A DNA stretch of 64,000 nucleotides from Prauserella rugosa (GTDB lineage: Bacteria > Actinomycetota > Actinomycetes > Mycobacteriales > Pseudonocardiaceae): NCBI RefSeq assembly GCF_000719975.1, contig NZ_JOIJ01000005.1:248001-312000 (forward strand). Direction: 5' to 3'. The notes under the pieces were generated by a model, which saw only the letters and a program-made list of their open reading frames with translations, did no database searches and was not told the DNA's origin. The position numbers and the translations under genes are program-made. Below are positions 16,512-26,450 of this stretch, piece by piece (the first letter of the stretch is position 1; the number at the start of each line of letters is the position of its first letter).

Positions 16512-18026
16512 ATGAGTGCTCCGCAGCCACCGAACCAGCCCGGGGGTGGCGAGCAGCAGCCGCCCCAGGGGCCGCCGAGTGGTTCCCAGCCTGCCCAGGA
16601 CGGCCCGTTCGAGTCGGCAGAGCCGACCCAGGTCGTGCAGCCAGGACAGCCGGACCAGGGTGGTCAGCAGCAGCAGCCGACCGACCAGCCCGCCGACCCG
16701 GGTGGCGAGGCGACCCAGGTCGTCCAGCCCGGTCAGGCACCGCAGCAGCCTGCCGACCCGGGTGGCGAGGCGACGCAGGTCGTCCAGCCTGCTCAGCCCG
16801 GCCAGCAGCCGCAGCAGCAGGGGCCGGGTGCGGAGTCGACGCAGCTGGTTCCGCCGGACCAGCAGCCGCAGGCTTCCATCCCGTACGCCCCGCCGCCGAG
16901 CGCCGCGGACAACCCTGGCGCGGTGAACCCCCAGGGCTACGGTGCTCCGCAGGGGCAGCAGGGCTTCGACCCCAACCAGGGTCAGCAGGGCTTCGGTGCA
17001 CCGGGGCAGCAGCCGGGTGGTTTCGACCCGAACCAGGGCCAGCAGGGCCTCGGCGCTCCCGGGCAGCCCGGTGGATTCGACCCGGCTCAGGGCCAGCCGC
17101 CGCAGGGTGGTTTCGGTCAGCCTCAGCAGGGCTTCGGCCCGCCCCCGGGGCAGCCGGGCGGCTTCGGTGGACCGCCTCAGGGCCAGTTCGGCCAGCCCCA
17201 GCCGGGCGGCCAGCAGGGTGGCGGTAACCCGATCATGGCTTGGATCGCCGGAGGCGTCGCGGCGCTGTTCGGCTTGATCGCATTGATCCTGACGTTCATC
17301 GATCTCGGCGATGTCAGCGATCTGTCGGACATGGTTGGCGAGAATGTCGACGCCTTCACCGAGCAGTCCGGTATGTCCTCTCCGGGGACCTTGACGTTCT
17401 ACCTCATCATGATCTTGCTCGGCGCGCTCGTCGGTATTGCGGGTGGTGCGCTGCTGGGCTTGGCTGCGATGAAGCGTGGAATCCTGAAGATGATCGCGCC
17501 GATCTCTCTCGCCGCAGGCGGCTTCCTGATCCTGCTGTTCACCATCCTGCTGTGGATCGGTGCAACACCGAAGGGCGAGATCGTTGAGCGGGCTGAAGCA
17601 CAAGGTATCGAGGTCGACACCATCAGTGGTGGCGCGATCCTGTATCTGCTTGCCGGCTTGCTCCTGCTCGGTCTGGGCGGTGCGTTGTTCGTACCCGCCA
17701 TCGCGAAGTTGCTCGGGCTTGGCGGGGACAGCGATCCCGGTCAGCCCGGCGGTTTCGGTGGACCCGGGGGCTTCGGTCAGCCTCCGCAGCAGCACGGCCA
17801 GCCCGGCGGTTTCGGTCAGCCCGGTGGGTTCGGCCAGCCGCAGCAGCCCGGTCAGCCGGGTGGGTACGGTCCGCCGTCCGGTGGGTTCGCCCAGCCCGGT
17901 GGCCCGAACCCCCAGTCCGGCGGTTTCGGTGCTCCCGGCCAGCCTCCGCAGCAGCCGGGTCAGCCCGGTGGCTACGGCGGTCCGCCGCCGCAGGGCCCGC
18001 CTCCCGGCCAGCCGCCCCAGTGGTGA
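16512..18026 (+). CDS. Pra-like proline/glutamine/glycine-rich membrane protein with TQVV repeats
   Basis: A 504-residue protein whose N-terminal 240 residues and C-terminal 100 residues are disordered and made of G, P, Q and F, around four membrane helices (about 241-265, 298-323, 327-352 and 376-400). It lies between cbs and metB, as the proline-rich antigen homologue Pra (Rv1078) does in mycobacteria. The N-terminal tail carries four threonine motifs of one type: PTQVV (T39), ATQVV (T68 and T88) and STQLV (T110), the last three after a glutamate. Two of them sit in a 60-bp tandem duplication (16692-16730 and 16752-16790). These resemble sites phosphorylated by PknB-type kinases and read by FHA domains. 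The function of Pra is unknown. Confidence 0.8.
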   Translation: MSAPQPPNQPGGGEQQPPQGPPSGSQPAQDGPFESAEPTQVVQPGQPDQGGQQQQPTDQPADPGGEATQVVQPGQAPQQPADPGGEATQVVQPAQPGQQPQQQGPGAESTQLVPPDQQPQASIPYAPPPSAADNPGAVNPQGYGAPQGQQGFDPNQGQQGFGAPGQQPGGFDPNQGQQGLGAPGQPGGFDPAQGQPPQGGFGQPQQGFGPPPGQPGGFGGPPQGQFGQPQPGGQQGGGNPIMAWIAGGVAALFGLIALILTFIDLGDVSDLSDMVGENVDAFTEQSGMSSPGTLTFYLIMILLGALVGIAGGALLGLAAMKRGILKMIAPISLAAGGFLILLFTILLWIGATPKGEIVERAEAQGIEVDTISGGAILYLLAGLLLLGLGGALFVPAIAKLLGLGGDSDPGQPGGFGGPGGFGQPPQQHGQPGGFGQPGGFGQPQQPGQPGGYGPPSGGFAQPGGPNPQSGGFGAPGQPPQQPGQPGGYGGPPPQGPPPGQPPQW

Positions 18027-18061
18027 GCCGAGCCTGAGTCACGTCAACTCCTCAAACGACA

Positions 18062-18104
18062 CGATCCCCGCAACTCCCTGAAGAACAGGGTGTTGCGGGG
18101 ATCG
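18062..18104 (+). terminator. Terminator after the pra-like gene
   Basis: CGATCCCCGCAAC (18062-18074) pairs perfectly with GTTGCGGGGATCG (18092-18104), and CCCTG/CAGGG forms an inner stem. It lies 35 bp after the stop codon and ahead of the metB promoter. Confidence 0.85.
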
Positions 18105-18172
18105 CTAGAACCCGCCACCTGCGGCCGGGGCGTCGGCGTGTCCGCGGCAGGCCACGGCCATAAGGTGGGCTC

Positions 18173-19330
18173 ATGTCTCAGGAACCCGCACCCACCGGCT
18201 TCTCCACGCGTGCCATCCACGCAGGCCAGGAGCCCGATCCGCGCACCGGATCGGTCATCGTGCCGATCTACCAGACCTCGACGTACGCCCAGGACGGCGT
18301 CGGCGGCACGCGCGAGGGCGACTACGAGTACTCCCGCACGGCCAACCCGACGCGGACGGCGCTCGAGGAAGCACTCGCCGCGCTCGAGAACGCGCGGCAC
18401 GCGCTGGCGTTCGGCTCGGGCATGGCCGCGAGCGACGCCGTGCTCCGCACCGCTCTCCGCCCCGGCGACCACCTCGTGCTGGGCAACGACGTCTACGGCG
18501 GCACGTTCCGCCTCATCGACAAGGTGCTCACCGGCTGGGGCGTCACCTACAGCGTCGCCCACCTGTCCGATGTGGACGCGGTGCGGGCGGCGATGCGCCC
18601 GGAGACGAAGCTCATCTGGTGCGAGTCGCCCACCAACCCGCTGCTCGGCATCTCCGACATCACCACGCTCGCCGAGATCGCCCACGAGGGCGGCGCGAAG
18701 CTCGTCGTCGACAACACCTTCGCCACGCCGTACCTGCAGACCCCGCTCGACCTCGGCGCCGACGTCGTCGTGCACTCGACGACCAAGTACCTCGGCGGGC
18801 ACTCCGACGTCGTCGGCGGTGCCGTCGTCACCGGCGACGACGAGCTGCGGGACCAACTGTTCTTCCTGCGCAACTCGGCCGGTGCGGTGCCGGGTGCCTT
18901 CGACGCGTGGCTGACCCTGCGCGGACTCAAGACGCTGTCGGTGCGCATGGAACGGCACTGCGACAACGCCGAGCGGATCGCCGCGATGCTGCAGAGCCAC
19001 CCGAAGGTCTCGCGCGTGTACTACCCGGGGTTGTCCGAGCACCCCGGCCACGACGTCGCGGCGAAGCAGATGCGCCGATTCGGCGGCATGGTGTCGTTCG
19101 ACCACGCCGACGGGGAGCAGGCAGCGCTGGACGCCGCCGCGGGCACCCGGCTGTTTGTGCTGGCCGAGTCGCTGGGCGGGGTCGAATCGCTGATCGAGCA
19201 CCCCGGCCGCATGACCCACGCGTCCGTCGCCGGTTCGCTTCTGCAGGTGCCGGCCGAACTGGTGCGCCTGTCGGTCGGTATCGAGGACGCCGAGGACCTC
19301 GTCGACGATCTGCGGCAGGCGCTCGGTTAG
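18173..19330 (+). CDS. metB: Cystathionine gamma-synthase (or gamma-lyase)
   Basis: A 385-residue PLP enzyme of the Cys/Met metabolism family. The PLP lysine is K205 in HSTTKYLGGH, with VDNTFATP and YSRTANPTR as further signatures. It either makes cystathionine from an activated homoserine or breaks it down to cysteine; the sequence does not separate these, but the pairing with cbs favours reverse transsulfuration in addition to MetB activity. The ATG has no ribosome site; TAAGGT (18161-18166) sits 6 bp upstream, as for cbs, so the mRNA is probably leaderless. Confidence 0.92.
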   Translation: MSQEPAPTGFSTRAIHAGQEPDPRTGSVIVPIYQTSTYAQDGVGGTREGDYEYSRTANPTRTALEEALAALENARHALAFGSGMAASDAVLRTALRPGDHLVLGNDVYGGTFRLIDKVLTGWGVTYSVAHLSDVDAVRAAMRPETKLIWCESPTNPLLGISDITTLAEIAHEGGAKLVVDNTFATPYLQTPLDLGADVVVHSTTKYLGGHSDVVGGAVVTGDDELRDQLFFLRNSAGAVPGAFDAWLTLRGLKTLSVRMERHCDNAERIAAMLQSHPKVSRVYYPGLSEHPGHDVAAKQMRRFGGMVSFDHADGEQAALDAAAGTRLFVLAESLGGVESLIEHPGRMTHASVAGSLLQVPAELVRLSVGIEDAEDLVDDLRQALG

Positions 19331-19349
19331 TCAGGCGACCCCGGTGGGG

Positions 19350-19622
19350 TCACGGCCGGTAGTTGCGCGGCTCTTCGCTGTGCTCGGTCGGGCCCTGCCG
19401 GTCGCCTGGCCGCACGCTCGGCAGGTCGTCGCCGTGCACGCAGCCGCCGATGAACTCGATGTGGTCGGCGTGGCGGATGTACTGGCCCTGGTCGCCGCAC
19501 GAGGCCTGGCCGACGGTGAACACCGCGGCGCCGGTGAGCGCCAGCGCCGACACGACGCCCGCGAGCAGCGGGGTGACACGGCCCTGCGAGCGAGCGCCTC
19601 GCGATGCCGTCGGCCGTGCCAT
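19350..19622 (-). CDS. Small membrane or exported protein, unknown function
   Basis: A 90-residue protein with a basic N-terminus, one hydrophobic helix (about residues 20-42, LLAGVVSALALTGAAVFTVG), and a short outer part with two cysteines (ASCGDQG and GGCVHGD) that may form a disulfide. GGAGGAAC lies just before the ATG. It sits alone on the minus strand between metB and ilvA. No family is recognised. Confidence 0.7.
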   Translation of the reverse strand: MARPTASRGARSQGRVTPLLAGVVSALALTGAAVFTVGQASCGDQGQYIRHADHIEFIGGCVHGDDLPSVRPGDRQGPTEHSEEPRNYRP

Positions 19623-19732
19623 GCTGTTCCTCCGCTGAGTGGAATCGTCCCCCTGGTGCAAGCGCCAGGATACCCAATCCTCACGCGGCACATACACGCA
19701 AGCTCCGAAGTCGAAAGGGAGACCCCCACCGC

Positions 19733-20956
19733 ATGTCCGCCACGCGGCTCGTCGACGTCGATCGCATCCTGCAGGCACGGGACCTGCTCGCCGGAATCGT
19801 GCGGACCACACCGATGGAACACGCACGCGAGTTCTCCGACGCGTTCGGCGGTCCGGTCCACCTCAAGTGCGAGAACCTGCAGCGCACAGGCTCGTTCAAG
19901 GTGCGGGGTGCGTACACGCGCATTCACGGGCTCTCGGCCGAGGAACGCGAGCGCGGTGTCGTGGCGGCCAGTGCGGGCAACCACGCCCAGGGTGTGGCGC
20001 TCGCCGCATCGCTGGTGGGCACGGCCTCGACGGTGTTCATGTCGCGCAAGGCGCCGCTGCCCAAGGTGGCGGCCACCCGCGGCTACGGCGCCGACGTACA
20101 CCTTGTCGGTGCGGCGCTGGAGGAGGCGTTCACCGCGGCCATCGAGTTCGCCGAACGCACCGGAGCGGTGTTCATCCACCCCTTCGACCACCCGGACATC
20201 ATCGCCGGACAGGGCACCGTCGGACTGGAGATCCTCGAGCAGGTTCCCGACGTGCGCACGGTACTGGTGTCCACCGGGGGCGGCGGACTCGTGGCGGGCG
20301 TGGCCAGTGCCGTCAAGGCACGCAGGCCGGACGTGCGGCTGGTCGGCGTGCAGGCCGATTCGGCCGCGTCGTTCCCGCCCTCCCTGTCCGCGGGCGAGCC
20401 GGTCGCGCTCGAGGCCACCCAGACCCTCGCCGACGGGATCGCCGTGGCGAAACCGGGGGAGCTGACGTTCCGGCACGTGACGTCGCTCGTCGACGACGTC
20501 GTCACGGTGACCGAGGAAGGCCTGTCCAGGGCGGTGCTGAACTGCCTCGAGCGCAGGAAACTCGTCGTCGAACCGGCGGGCGCCGCGCCCGTCGCGGCGC
20601 TGTTGGAGCACGTGGGAGCGTTCGAACCGCCCGTCGTGGCCGTGCTGTCCGGCGGGAACGTCGACCCGCTGCTGTTGATGCAGATCATCCAGCACGGCAT
20701 GACCGCGGCGGCGCGCTACCTGTACGTGCGGCTGTGGGTGCCCGACCGGCCCGGTTCGCTCGCGGGTGTCGTCACGCGGCTGAGTGAACTCGGCGCGAAC
20801 ATCGTCGACATCGAGCACTCCCGCATCTCCGGGCGACTCGGCGTTGGCGAGGTGGAGGTGGCGCTGAAACTGGAGACGCGAGGCCCGCAGCACTGCCAGG
20901 ACGTCATCGCCGAACTCCAGCGTGCCGGCTACACGGTCGACGCGGCCGACCACTGA
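19733..20956 (+). CDS. ilvA: Threonine ammonia-lyase (threonine deaminase) with ACT domain
   Basis: A 407-residue PLP enzyme that turns threonine into 2-oxobutanoate and ammonia, the entry to isoleucine synthesis. The PLP lysine is K56 in GSFKVRGA; SAGNHAQG and STGGGGL bind substrate and phosphate. The C-terminal 80 residues (YVRLWVPDRPGSLAGVV) form a single ACT-type domain. The length fits the short, one-ACT form rather than the long E. coli IlvA, so feedback control may differ from the classical enzyme and a catabolic role cannot be excluded. AAAGGGAG lies about 11 bases before the ATG. Confidence 0.92.
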   Translation: MSATRLVDVDRILQARDLLAGIVRTTPMEHAREFSDAFGGPVHLKCENLQRTGSFKVRGAYTRIHGLSAEERERGVVAASAGNHAQGVALAASLVGTASTVFMSRKAPLPKVAATRGYGADVHLVGAALEEAFTAAIEFAERTGAVFIHPFDHPDIIAGQGTVGLEILEQVPDVRTVLVSTGGGGLVAGVASAVKARRPDVRLVGVQADSAASFPPSLSAGEPVALEATQTLADGIAVAKPGELTFRHVTSLVDDVVTVTEEGLSRAVLNCLERRKLVVEPAGAAPVAALLEHVGAFEPPVVAVLSGGNVDPLLLMQIIQHGMTAAARYLYVRLWVPDRPGSLAGVVTRLSELGANIVDIEHSRISGRLGVGEVEVALKLETRGPQHCQDVIAELQRAGYTVDAADH

Positions 20957-20968
20957 CCGGAGGGTGAG

Positions 20969-21013
20969 CGCCCCGGCGGCGCCGCGCTCGGTGGGAGCGG
21001 ACACCGCCGGGGC
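20969..21013. terminator. Probable shared terminator of ilvA and hpd
   Basis: GCCCCGGCGG (20969-20978) pairs with CCGCCGGGGC (21004-21013) around a 25-nt loop. It lies between the convergent ilvA and hpd stop codons. Confidence 0.55.
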
Positions 21014-21043
21014 CTTCCCCTCCCCAGCCCCCGTGGAAGCGGG

Positions 21044-22252
<1,209 letters not shown>

Positions 22253-22258
22253 TCAGAG

Positions 22259-22290
22259 TGGACAACAGTTCGCCGCAGCACTGGACAACA
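22259..22290. promoter_or_regulatory. Direct repeats between hpd and the Lrp regulator, candidate operator
   Basis: TGGACAACA occurs at 22259-22267 and at 22282-22290, 23 bp apart, about two helical turns. The first copy is preceded by GGTCAGAG, which recurs at 22316-22323 followed by TGAACA. Spaced direct repeats in a divergent promoter fit multi-dimer binding by an Lrp/AsnC regulator. Confidence 0.5.
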
Positions 22291-22349
22291 TGCGCACCGG
22301 CCTCGACAGTTGATCGGTCAGAGTGAACAGAATGCCCAGGAGGTCGGCG

Positions 22350-22823
22350 GTGGAACTGGACGCACTCGACGCCCGGTTGCTGTTGCTGCTCACCGACGCG
22401 CCGCGGATCGGGGTGCTCGAATGCGCGCGCAGACTCGGCGTCGCGCGCGGCACGGTGCAGGCCCGCCTCGACCGCATGTCCGCGAGCGGCGTGCTCACCG
22501 GGTTCCCGCCCGAGCTGCAGCTCGACGCCGTCGGCTACGGGCTGACGGCGTTCGCCGTGCTGGAGATCGCGCAGGGCAGACGCGGGGAGGTGGCCCAGGC
22601 CCTCGCCGCGATCGACGAGGTGTGCGAGGTCCACGCGACCACGGGACAGGGTGACCTGTTCGTCCGCATGGTCGCCCGCTCCAACGACGACCTGCAGCGC
22701 GTGATCGACGACGTCGTCGGCGTTCCGGGCGTCCTGCGGACGTCGACGTCCATCGCGCTGTCCACGCCCGTCGCGCCCCGCGTCCGGCCGCTGCTCGAAC
22801 GCATCGCCCGCGGCGAGCGGTGA
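22350..22823 (+). CDS. Lrp/AsnC family transcription regulator
   Basis: A 157-residue regulator with an N-terminal winged helix (LLLLLTDAPRIGVLECARRLGVARGTVQARLDRM) and a C-terminal RAM-type ligand domain (about 65-150). The GTG at 22350 is preferred over GTG 22323 and ATG 22332 because AGGAGG lies 6 bases upstream and the product then starts at the usual place (VELDALDARLL). Divergence from hpd suggests it senses tyrosine, phenylalanine or another amino acid and controls hpd. Confidence 0.87.
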   Translation: MELDALDARLLLLLTDAPRIGVLECARRLGVARGTVQARLDRMSASGVLTGFPPELQLDAVGYGLTAFAVLEIAQGRRGEVAQALAAIDEVCEVHATTGQGDLFVRMVARSNDDLQRVIDDVVGVPGVLRTSTSIALSTPVAPRVRPLLERIARGER

Positions 22824-22827
22824 GCGC

Positions 22828-23634
22828 TCACCCGGCGATCTGCTCCAGATAGCGCGCCGCCGACCGCTCGACGACCCGCTTCGCCTCGCCGAGGACCACC
22901 GCGTCCCACCACGCGCCGTAGATGTGGTCGAACTCGACGTCGGCCAGCAGCTCGGCCGCGCGGCGCACCACGCTCGGCCGCTCCGGGATGTGGTTGGGAT
23001 AGCTGTACATGAACGCGACCAGTTCGCGATTCGGTACGACCTGCACGATGTCGCCCGTGCACAGCGCACCGCGGCCGCCCGCACCGTCGCGCCAGTGCAG
23101 CACGGTGCCGCCGTCGAAGTGCACACCCAGGTTCAGCAGTGTCAGGTCGTCCGCCAGCCGGAGCGTGTCGCCGTTCCAGAAGCGGATGCGCTCGCTCGGT
23201 CTGCCGACCCAGTGGCGATCCCGTTCGTGCAGGTAGATCGGGACGTCGAACTTCTCGGCCCAGTCGACCATGGTCGTGTAGTAGTGCGGGTGACTGATGG
23301 CGATCGCCGTGATCCCGCCCAGTTCGTCGACGTGCCGGACGAGGTCGTCGTCCAGGTAGGCCACGCAGTCCCACAGCACGTTGCCGGACGCCGCAGGCAC
23401 GACGAGTGCACGCTGGCCGATCGCGAATCGTTCGCGGGTTCCGACGCCGTACACGCCTGGCGCCTGCTCGCGGGTCTCCACCGTGTAGCCGTCCTCGCGC
23501 AGTTGCCGCAGGCTCGTCCACTGCTGGCCGGACGGCGGCACGTACTGGCGTTCGTCCTCGCAGATCGGACAGTCGCTACGGGGGCTCGCGTACTGGGTCC
23601 CACAGGTGACACACAGCGGCAGGTCGGCGCTCAT
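22828..23634 (-). CDS. Metallo-beta-lactamase fold hydrolase with N-terminal zinc ribbon
   Basis: A 268-residue protein. The first 30 residues hold a four-cysteine ribbon (CVTCGTQ and CPIC). The rest is a beta-lactamase-fold hydrolase: the usual HxHxDH motif is reduced to AISHPHYYTTMVDW, with later ligands in LGVHFDGG and CTGDIVQV. The altered first motif means the metal site may bind one metal or use different ligands. The substrate is unknown. It is convergent with the Lrp gene, with only 4 bp between the stops. Confidence 0.75.
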   Translation of the reverse strand: MSADLPLCVTCGTQYASPRSDCPICEDERQYVPPSGQQWTSLRQLREDGYTVETREQAPGVYGVGTRERFAIGQRALVVPAASGNVLWDCVAYLDDDLVRHVDELGGITAIAISHPHYYTTMVDWAEKFDVPIYLHERDRHWVGRPSERIRFWNGDTLRLADDLTLLNLGVHFDGGTVLHWRDGAGGRGALCTGDIVQVVPNRELVAFMYSYPNHIPERPSVVRRAAELLADVEFDHIYGAWWDAVVLGEAKRVVERSAARYLEQIAG

Positions 23635-23689
23635 GGCTCCAGCGTCGCAGAAACCGAACGCCGGCTCTCCGCGAAGACCGCCAGGGACG

Positions 23690-23732
23690 ACGAAACGGCG
23701 CGCCCTGGCCGAAGCCGGGCGCGCCGTTTCGT
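23690..23732 (-). terminator. Terminator after greA
   Basis: A perfect 16-bp stem, ACGAAACGGCGCGCCC (23690-23705) with GGGCGCGCCGTTTCGT (23717-23732), around an 11-nt loop, 20 bp after the greA stop codon. Confidence 0.85.
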
Positions 23733-23752
23733 GGTCACAGAATCGCGAGTGC

Positions 23753-24253
23753 TCAGCTCGCGCTGTAGGGCACCGCCTTGAGCAGCTTGACCTTCTCGGT
23801 CTTGCCGTTGGGCAGCGGGTACTCCCGCGTCTCGCCCTCCTTGGCACCGAGCAGGGCGGCTCCGAGCGGCGAGTCCGGCGAGTAGACCTCGAGGTCGCCT
23901 CCGCCGCCTTCCTCGCGCGTTGCGAGCAGGAACGTCTCGGAGTCGTCATCGCCGTCGTACTGGATGGTCAGCACCATGCCGGGCTCGGCGACCCCGTTGT
24001 TGGTCGGGGCCTCGCCGACTTTCGCGTTGCGCAGGAGCTCCTGCAGGTGACGGATGCGAGCTTCCTGCTGGCCCTGTTCCTCACGGGCGGCGTGGTAACC
24101 ACCGTTCTCCTTGAGGTCGCCTTCCTCGCGGCTGTCGTTGATCCTCGCGGCGATGACCGGACGATTCTCGATCAACTCATCGAGCTCGTTCTTGAGCCTG
24201 TCGTAGGCATCCTGGGTCAGCCAGGTCACCTTGGTGTCGCTCACGGTCACCAT
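23753..24253 (-). CDS. greA: Transcription elongation factor GreA
   Basis: A 166-residue factor that rescues backtracked RNA polymerase by stimulating transcript cleavage. The N-terminal coiled coil carries the acidic tip and the GreA signature ([27 protein letters not shown] spans it), followed by the FKBP-like domain ([14 protein letters not shown]). Three in-frame starts lie close together: ATG 24253, GTG 24250 and GTG 24244. AGGAGG is only 2 bases before the ATG, so one of the GTG codons may be used. Neighbours match the order greA (Rv1080c), DUF4307 (Rv1081c) and mca (Rv1082) as recalled. Confidence 0.95.
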   Translation of the reverse strand: MVTVSDTKVTWLTQDAYDRLKNELDELIENRPVIAARINDSREEGDLKENGGYHAAREEQGQQEARIRHLQELLRNAKVGEAPTNNGVAEPGMVLTIQYDGDDDSETFLLATREEGGGGDLEVYSPDSPLGAALLGAKEGETREYPLPNGKTEKVKLLKAVPYSAS

Positions 24254-24440
24254 CTCCTCCTAGCCTGCCGAACCTGGGTATACAGGACGGCCGCCACGCA
24301 CCGGGCGTGGTTCGAAATAAAGGAAAGACACGGCCCCTCCAGGACCGTGCCGATGGTGCAGGCTACCACGAAACGGCGCGCGGATGCTGCCGAACGCAAT
24401 TGCGCCCGGGCATTCGGCGCCTCGTTCACTCCGTTGGCCG

Positions 24441-24902
24441 CTAGGGGCTTGACAGGTACTCGGGAATATCGTAGCTGCAGCCGTAGACGTCGGCGGTCAC
24501 GGGTCGGCCGATGCTCTGGATCACCGTCGACATCCGCCCTTGCTCGGGTGGGACGAGGATCTCTTTTCGTCCGCTTTCCTGGCCGGACAGGTTCCTCGCT
24601 CGTACAATGCACACCGCTTCGCGCGCCGGGTCGTCCCTGGTGACGTCGACCGTGATCTCCACGGCGTTGTTCGGCCGCTCCTCGTATCCGATGCGCTGCG
24701 CCTCGATCGGCGCACCCGCGAGGTTCTGATACCCGATGTAGGCCGCGACGCCGCTCGCCACCAGTGCGACCGCGGTGAACGTCCACGCCTGCCAGCGCTT
24801 CAGCTTGGTCCTCGGCTTCTTCCTGGCGCGGCCGTACCGGTCGGCGATCCGGTCAGTGCCGGACTCCGTGCCGGTCTCGGCGGAAGTGGGCTCCTCGGGC
24901 AA
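24441..24902 (-). CDS. DUF4307 single-pass membrane protein
   Basis: A 153-residue protein with an acidic start, the conserved [10 protein letters not shown] block, one membrane helix (about residues 41-60, [19 protein letters not shown]), and an extracytoplasmic beta-rich domain ([15 protein letters not shown]...[10 protein letters not shown]). It matches the actinobacterial DUF4307 family found next to greA and mca. A TTG start at 24902 is proposed because GGGAGG lies upstream and no ATG or GTG fits. The function is unknown; it is divergent from mca. Confidence 0.75.
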   Translation of the reverse strand: MPEEPTSAETGTESGTDRIADRYGRARKKPRTKLKRWQAWTFTAVALVASGVAAYIGYQNLAGAPIEAQRIGYEERPNNAVEITVDVTRDDPAREAVCIVRARNLSGQESGRKEILVPPEQGRMSTVIQSIGRPVTADVYGCSYDIPEYLSSP

Positions 24903-25157
24903 AACGGAGGCCTCCCGGTAGGGACTGTCGTGGGTACCAGGAAGATGGACGTCATCCCCGGCGTTACGAGTATCGGGGGACCGCTCACGCGCGGGAGCTC
25001 CGGGGTCGGAGAGCGCGGGGCCGGTGGGCCTGGCCGGGTCCGGTGTACGGCGCGGTGCACACGGGGACCGGTGAGCGTGAGCCCCCGGCGAGCAGTAGCG
25101 CAGGCGAGCAATGGTGACGGTGACGGCACAACTGGTGCGAGAGGGGTCTGGTCGGGC

Positions 25158-26075
25158 ATGACTGGATCGGACAGAGCGGAAACGATCGACGCCGCGAGCA
25201 AGGGCCTGCGGCTCATGGCCGTGCACGCCCATCCCGACGACGAGTCGAGCAAGGGTGCGGCGACCATGGCCAGGTACGTGGCCGAAGGCGCCGAGGTGAT
25301 GGTCGTGACCTGCACCGGAGGTGAGGCCGGCGACGTGCTGAACCCCGCGATGGACCGTCCGGAGGTGCACGAGCACATGGACGAGATCCGCCGCGAGGAG
25401 ATGGCCAAGGCCGCCAAGATCCTGGGTGTGCAGCACCGTTGGCTCGGTTTCGTCGACTCGGGACTGCCCGAGGGTGACCCGCTTCCCCCGCTGCCGGAGG
25501 GTTGCTTCGCGCGCGTGCCGCTCGAGGAATCCACCGAGGCGCTGGTGCGCGTGATGCGGGAGTTCCGCCCGCACGTCGTCATCACCTACGACGAGAACGG
25601 CGGCTACCCGCACCCGGACCACATCCGTACCCACGAGGTGTCGATGGCCGCGTTCGAGGCCGCCGCCGATCCCGAGCGCTTCCCCGAGGCGGGGGACCCG
25701 TGGCAGGTGCTCAAGGTCTACTACGTGCACGGCTTCTCGCGGGCGCGCATCACGGCCTTCCACGAGGCCCTGCTCGAGGCGGGGCAGGAGTCGCCGTGGG
25801 CCGAGTGGCTCGAGCGGTGGGACCCCGACAAGCCCGACGTCATGGAGCGCGTCACCACGCAGGTGCCCTGCGCCGACTACTTCGAGCAGCGGGACGACGC
25901 CCTGCGCGCGCACGCCACGCAGATCGACCCGAACAGCCGCTGGTTCGCCGTCCCGCTGGAGATCCAGCGGGAGCTGTGGCCGACCGAGGAGTACGAGCTG
26001 GCACGATCGTTGGTGGACAGCACGGTTCCGGAGGACGACCTGTTCGCGGGCGTCCGGGAGAAGGTGAGCTCATGA
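25158..26075 (+). CDS. mca: Mycothiol S-conjugate amidase
   Basis: A 305-residue zinc amidase of the MshB/LmbE family. It cleaves mycothiol conjugates so that the acetylcysteine adduct can be exported, a detoxification step unique to actinobacteria. Zinc ligands lie in VHAHPDDES (residues 22-30) and in [12 protein letters not shown]. The C-terminal part ([20 protein letters not shown]) is of the Mca rather than the MshB type. The ATG at 25158 is chosen; an internal ATG before AVHAHPDD would be too short. The stop overlaps the next gene by four bases. Confidence 0.94.
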   Translation: MTGSDRAETIDAASKGLRLMAVHAHPDDESSKGAATMARYVAEGAEVMVVTCTGGEAGDVLNPAMDRPEVHEHMDEIRREEMAKAAKILGVQHRWLGFVDSGLPEGDPLPPLPEGCFARVPLEESTEALVRVMREFRPHVVITYDENGGYPHPDHIRTHEVSMAAFEAAADPERFPEAGDPWQVLKVYYVHGFSRARITAFHEALLEAGQESPWAEWLERWDPDKPDVMERVTTQVPCADYFEQRDDALRAHATQIDPNSRWFAVPLEIQRELWPTEEYELARSLVDSTVPEDDLFAGVREKVSS

Positions 26076-26443
26076 CGTTGTCCGCGGCGATGGCGACCCC
26101 GGCGATGGCGGCGACCTCCGTGCTCGCGCAGCAGCAGGACACCGGTGGTCAGGGTGAGGACTTCGGCAAGTCGTCCCCGGTCGGCCTGCTGTTGATGATC
26201 GTCTTCCTGATCGCGGTCGTCTTCCTCGTCCGCTCCATGACCAAGCACCTCAAGCGGGTCCCCGCGAGCTTCGACACCGAGGAGGCCACGGACTCCGGTG
26301 ACGCCGGCGAGGGTGCCGACGTCGCCGGGGGCGCGGACGCCTCCGACGGCTCGGAGGCTTCCGGCGGCGAAGGGCAGACCTCTGCGCAGCGCACGGCCGT
26401 CTCGACGGCACAGGCGGACAAGCCCAAGGCCGAGGATTCCTGA
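26072..26443 (+). CDS. Small membrane protein coupled to mca
   Basis: A 123-residue protein: an N-terminal Ala/Met-rich stretch, a membrane helix (about residues 37-55, [19 protein letters not shown]), a basic KHLKR stop, and an acidic G/A/D/S-rich tail. Its ATG overlaps the mca stop (ATGA), so it is made with Mca. It occupies the place of Rv1083. Function unknown; a link to mycothiol-dependent export is only a guess. Confidence 0.75.
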   Translation: MTLSAAMATPAMAATSVLAQQQDTGGQGEDFGKSSPVGLLLMIVFLIAVVFLVRSMTKHLKRVPASFDTEEATDSGDAGEGADVAGGADASDGSEASGGEGQTSAQRTAVSTAQADKPKAEDS

Positions 26444-26450
26444 CCGCACG

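Noticed and set aside
16600..18020. Repetitive CAG/GGT-rich stretches taken as a repeat array
   Set aside because: They are codon-level repeats of G, P, Q and F inside one open gene, not CRISPR or tandem intergenic repeats.
18062..18104. Hairpin before metB considered as a SAM or T-box type riboswitch
   Set aside because: It is a single simple stem close to the pra stop, and the metB transcript probably starts downstream of it at the ATG.
24367..24379. ACGAAACGGCGCG upstream of greA, the same as an arm of the greA terminator
   Set aside because: No partner arm nearby, so no hairpin; 13 bp of shared sequence may be chance or a partial copy.
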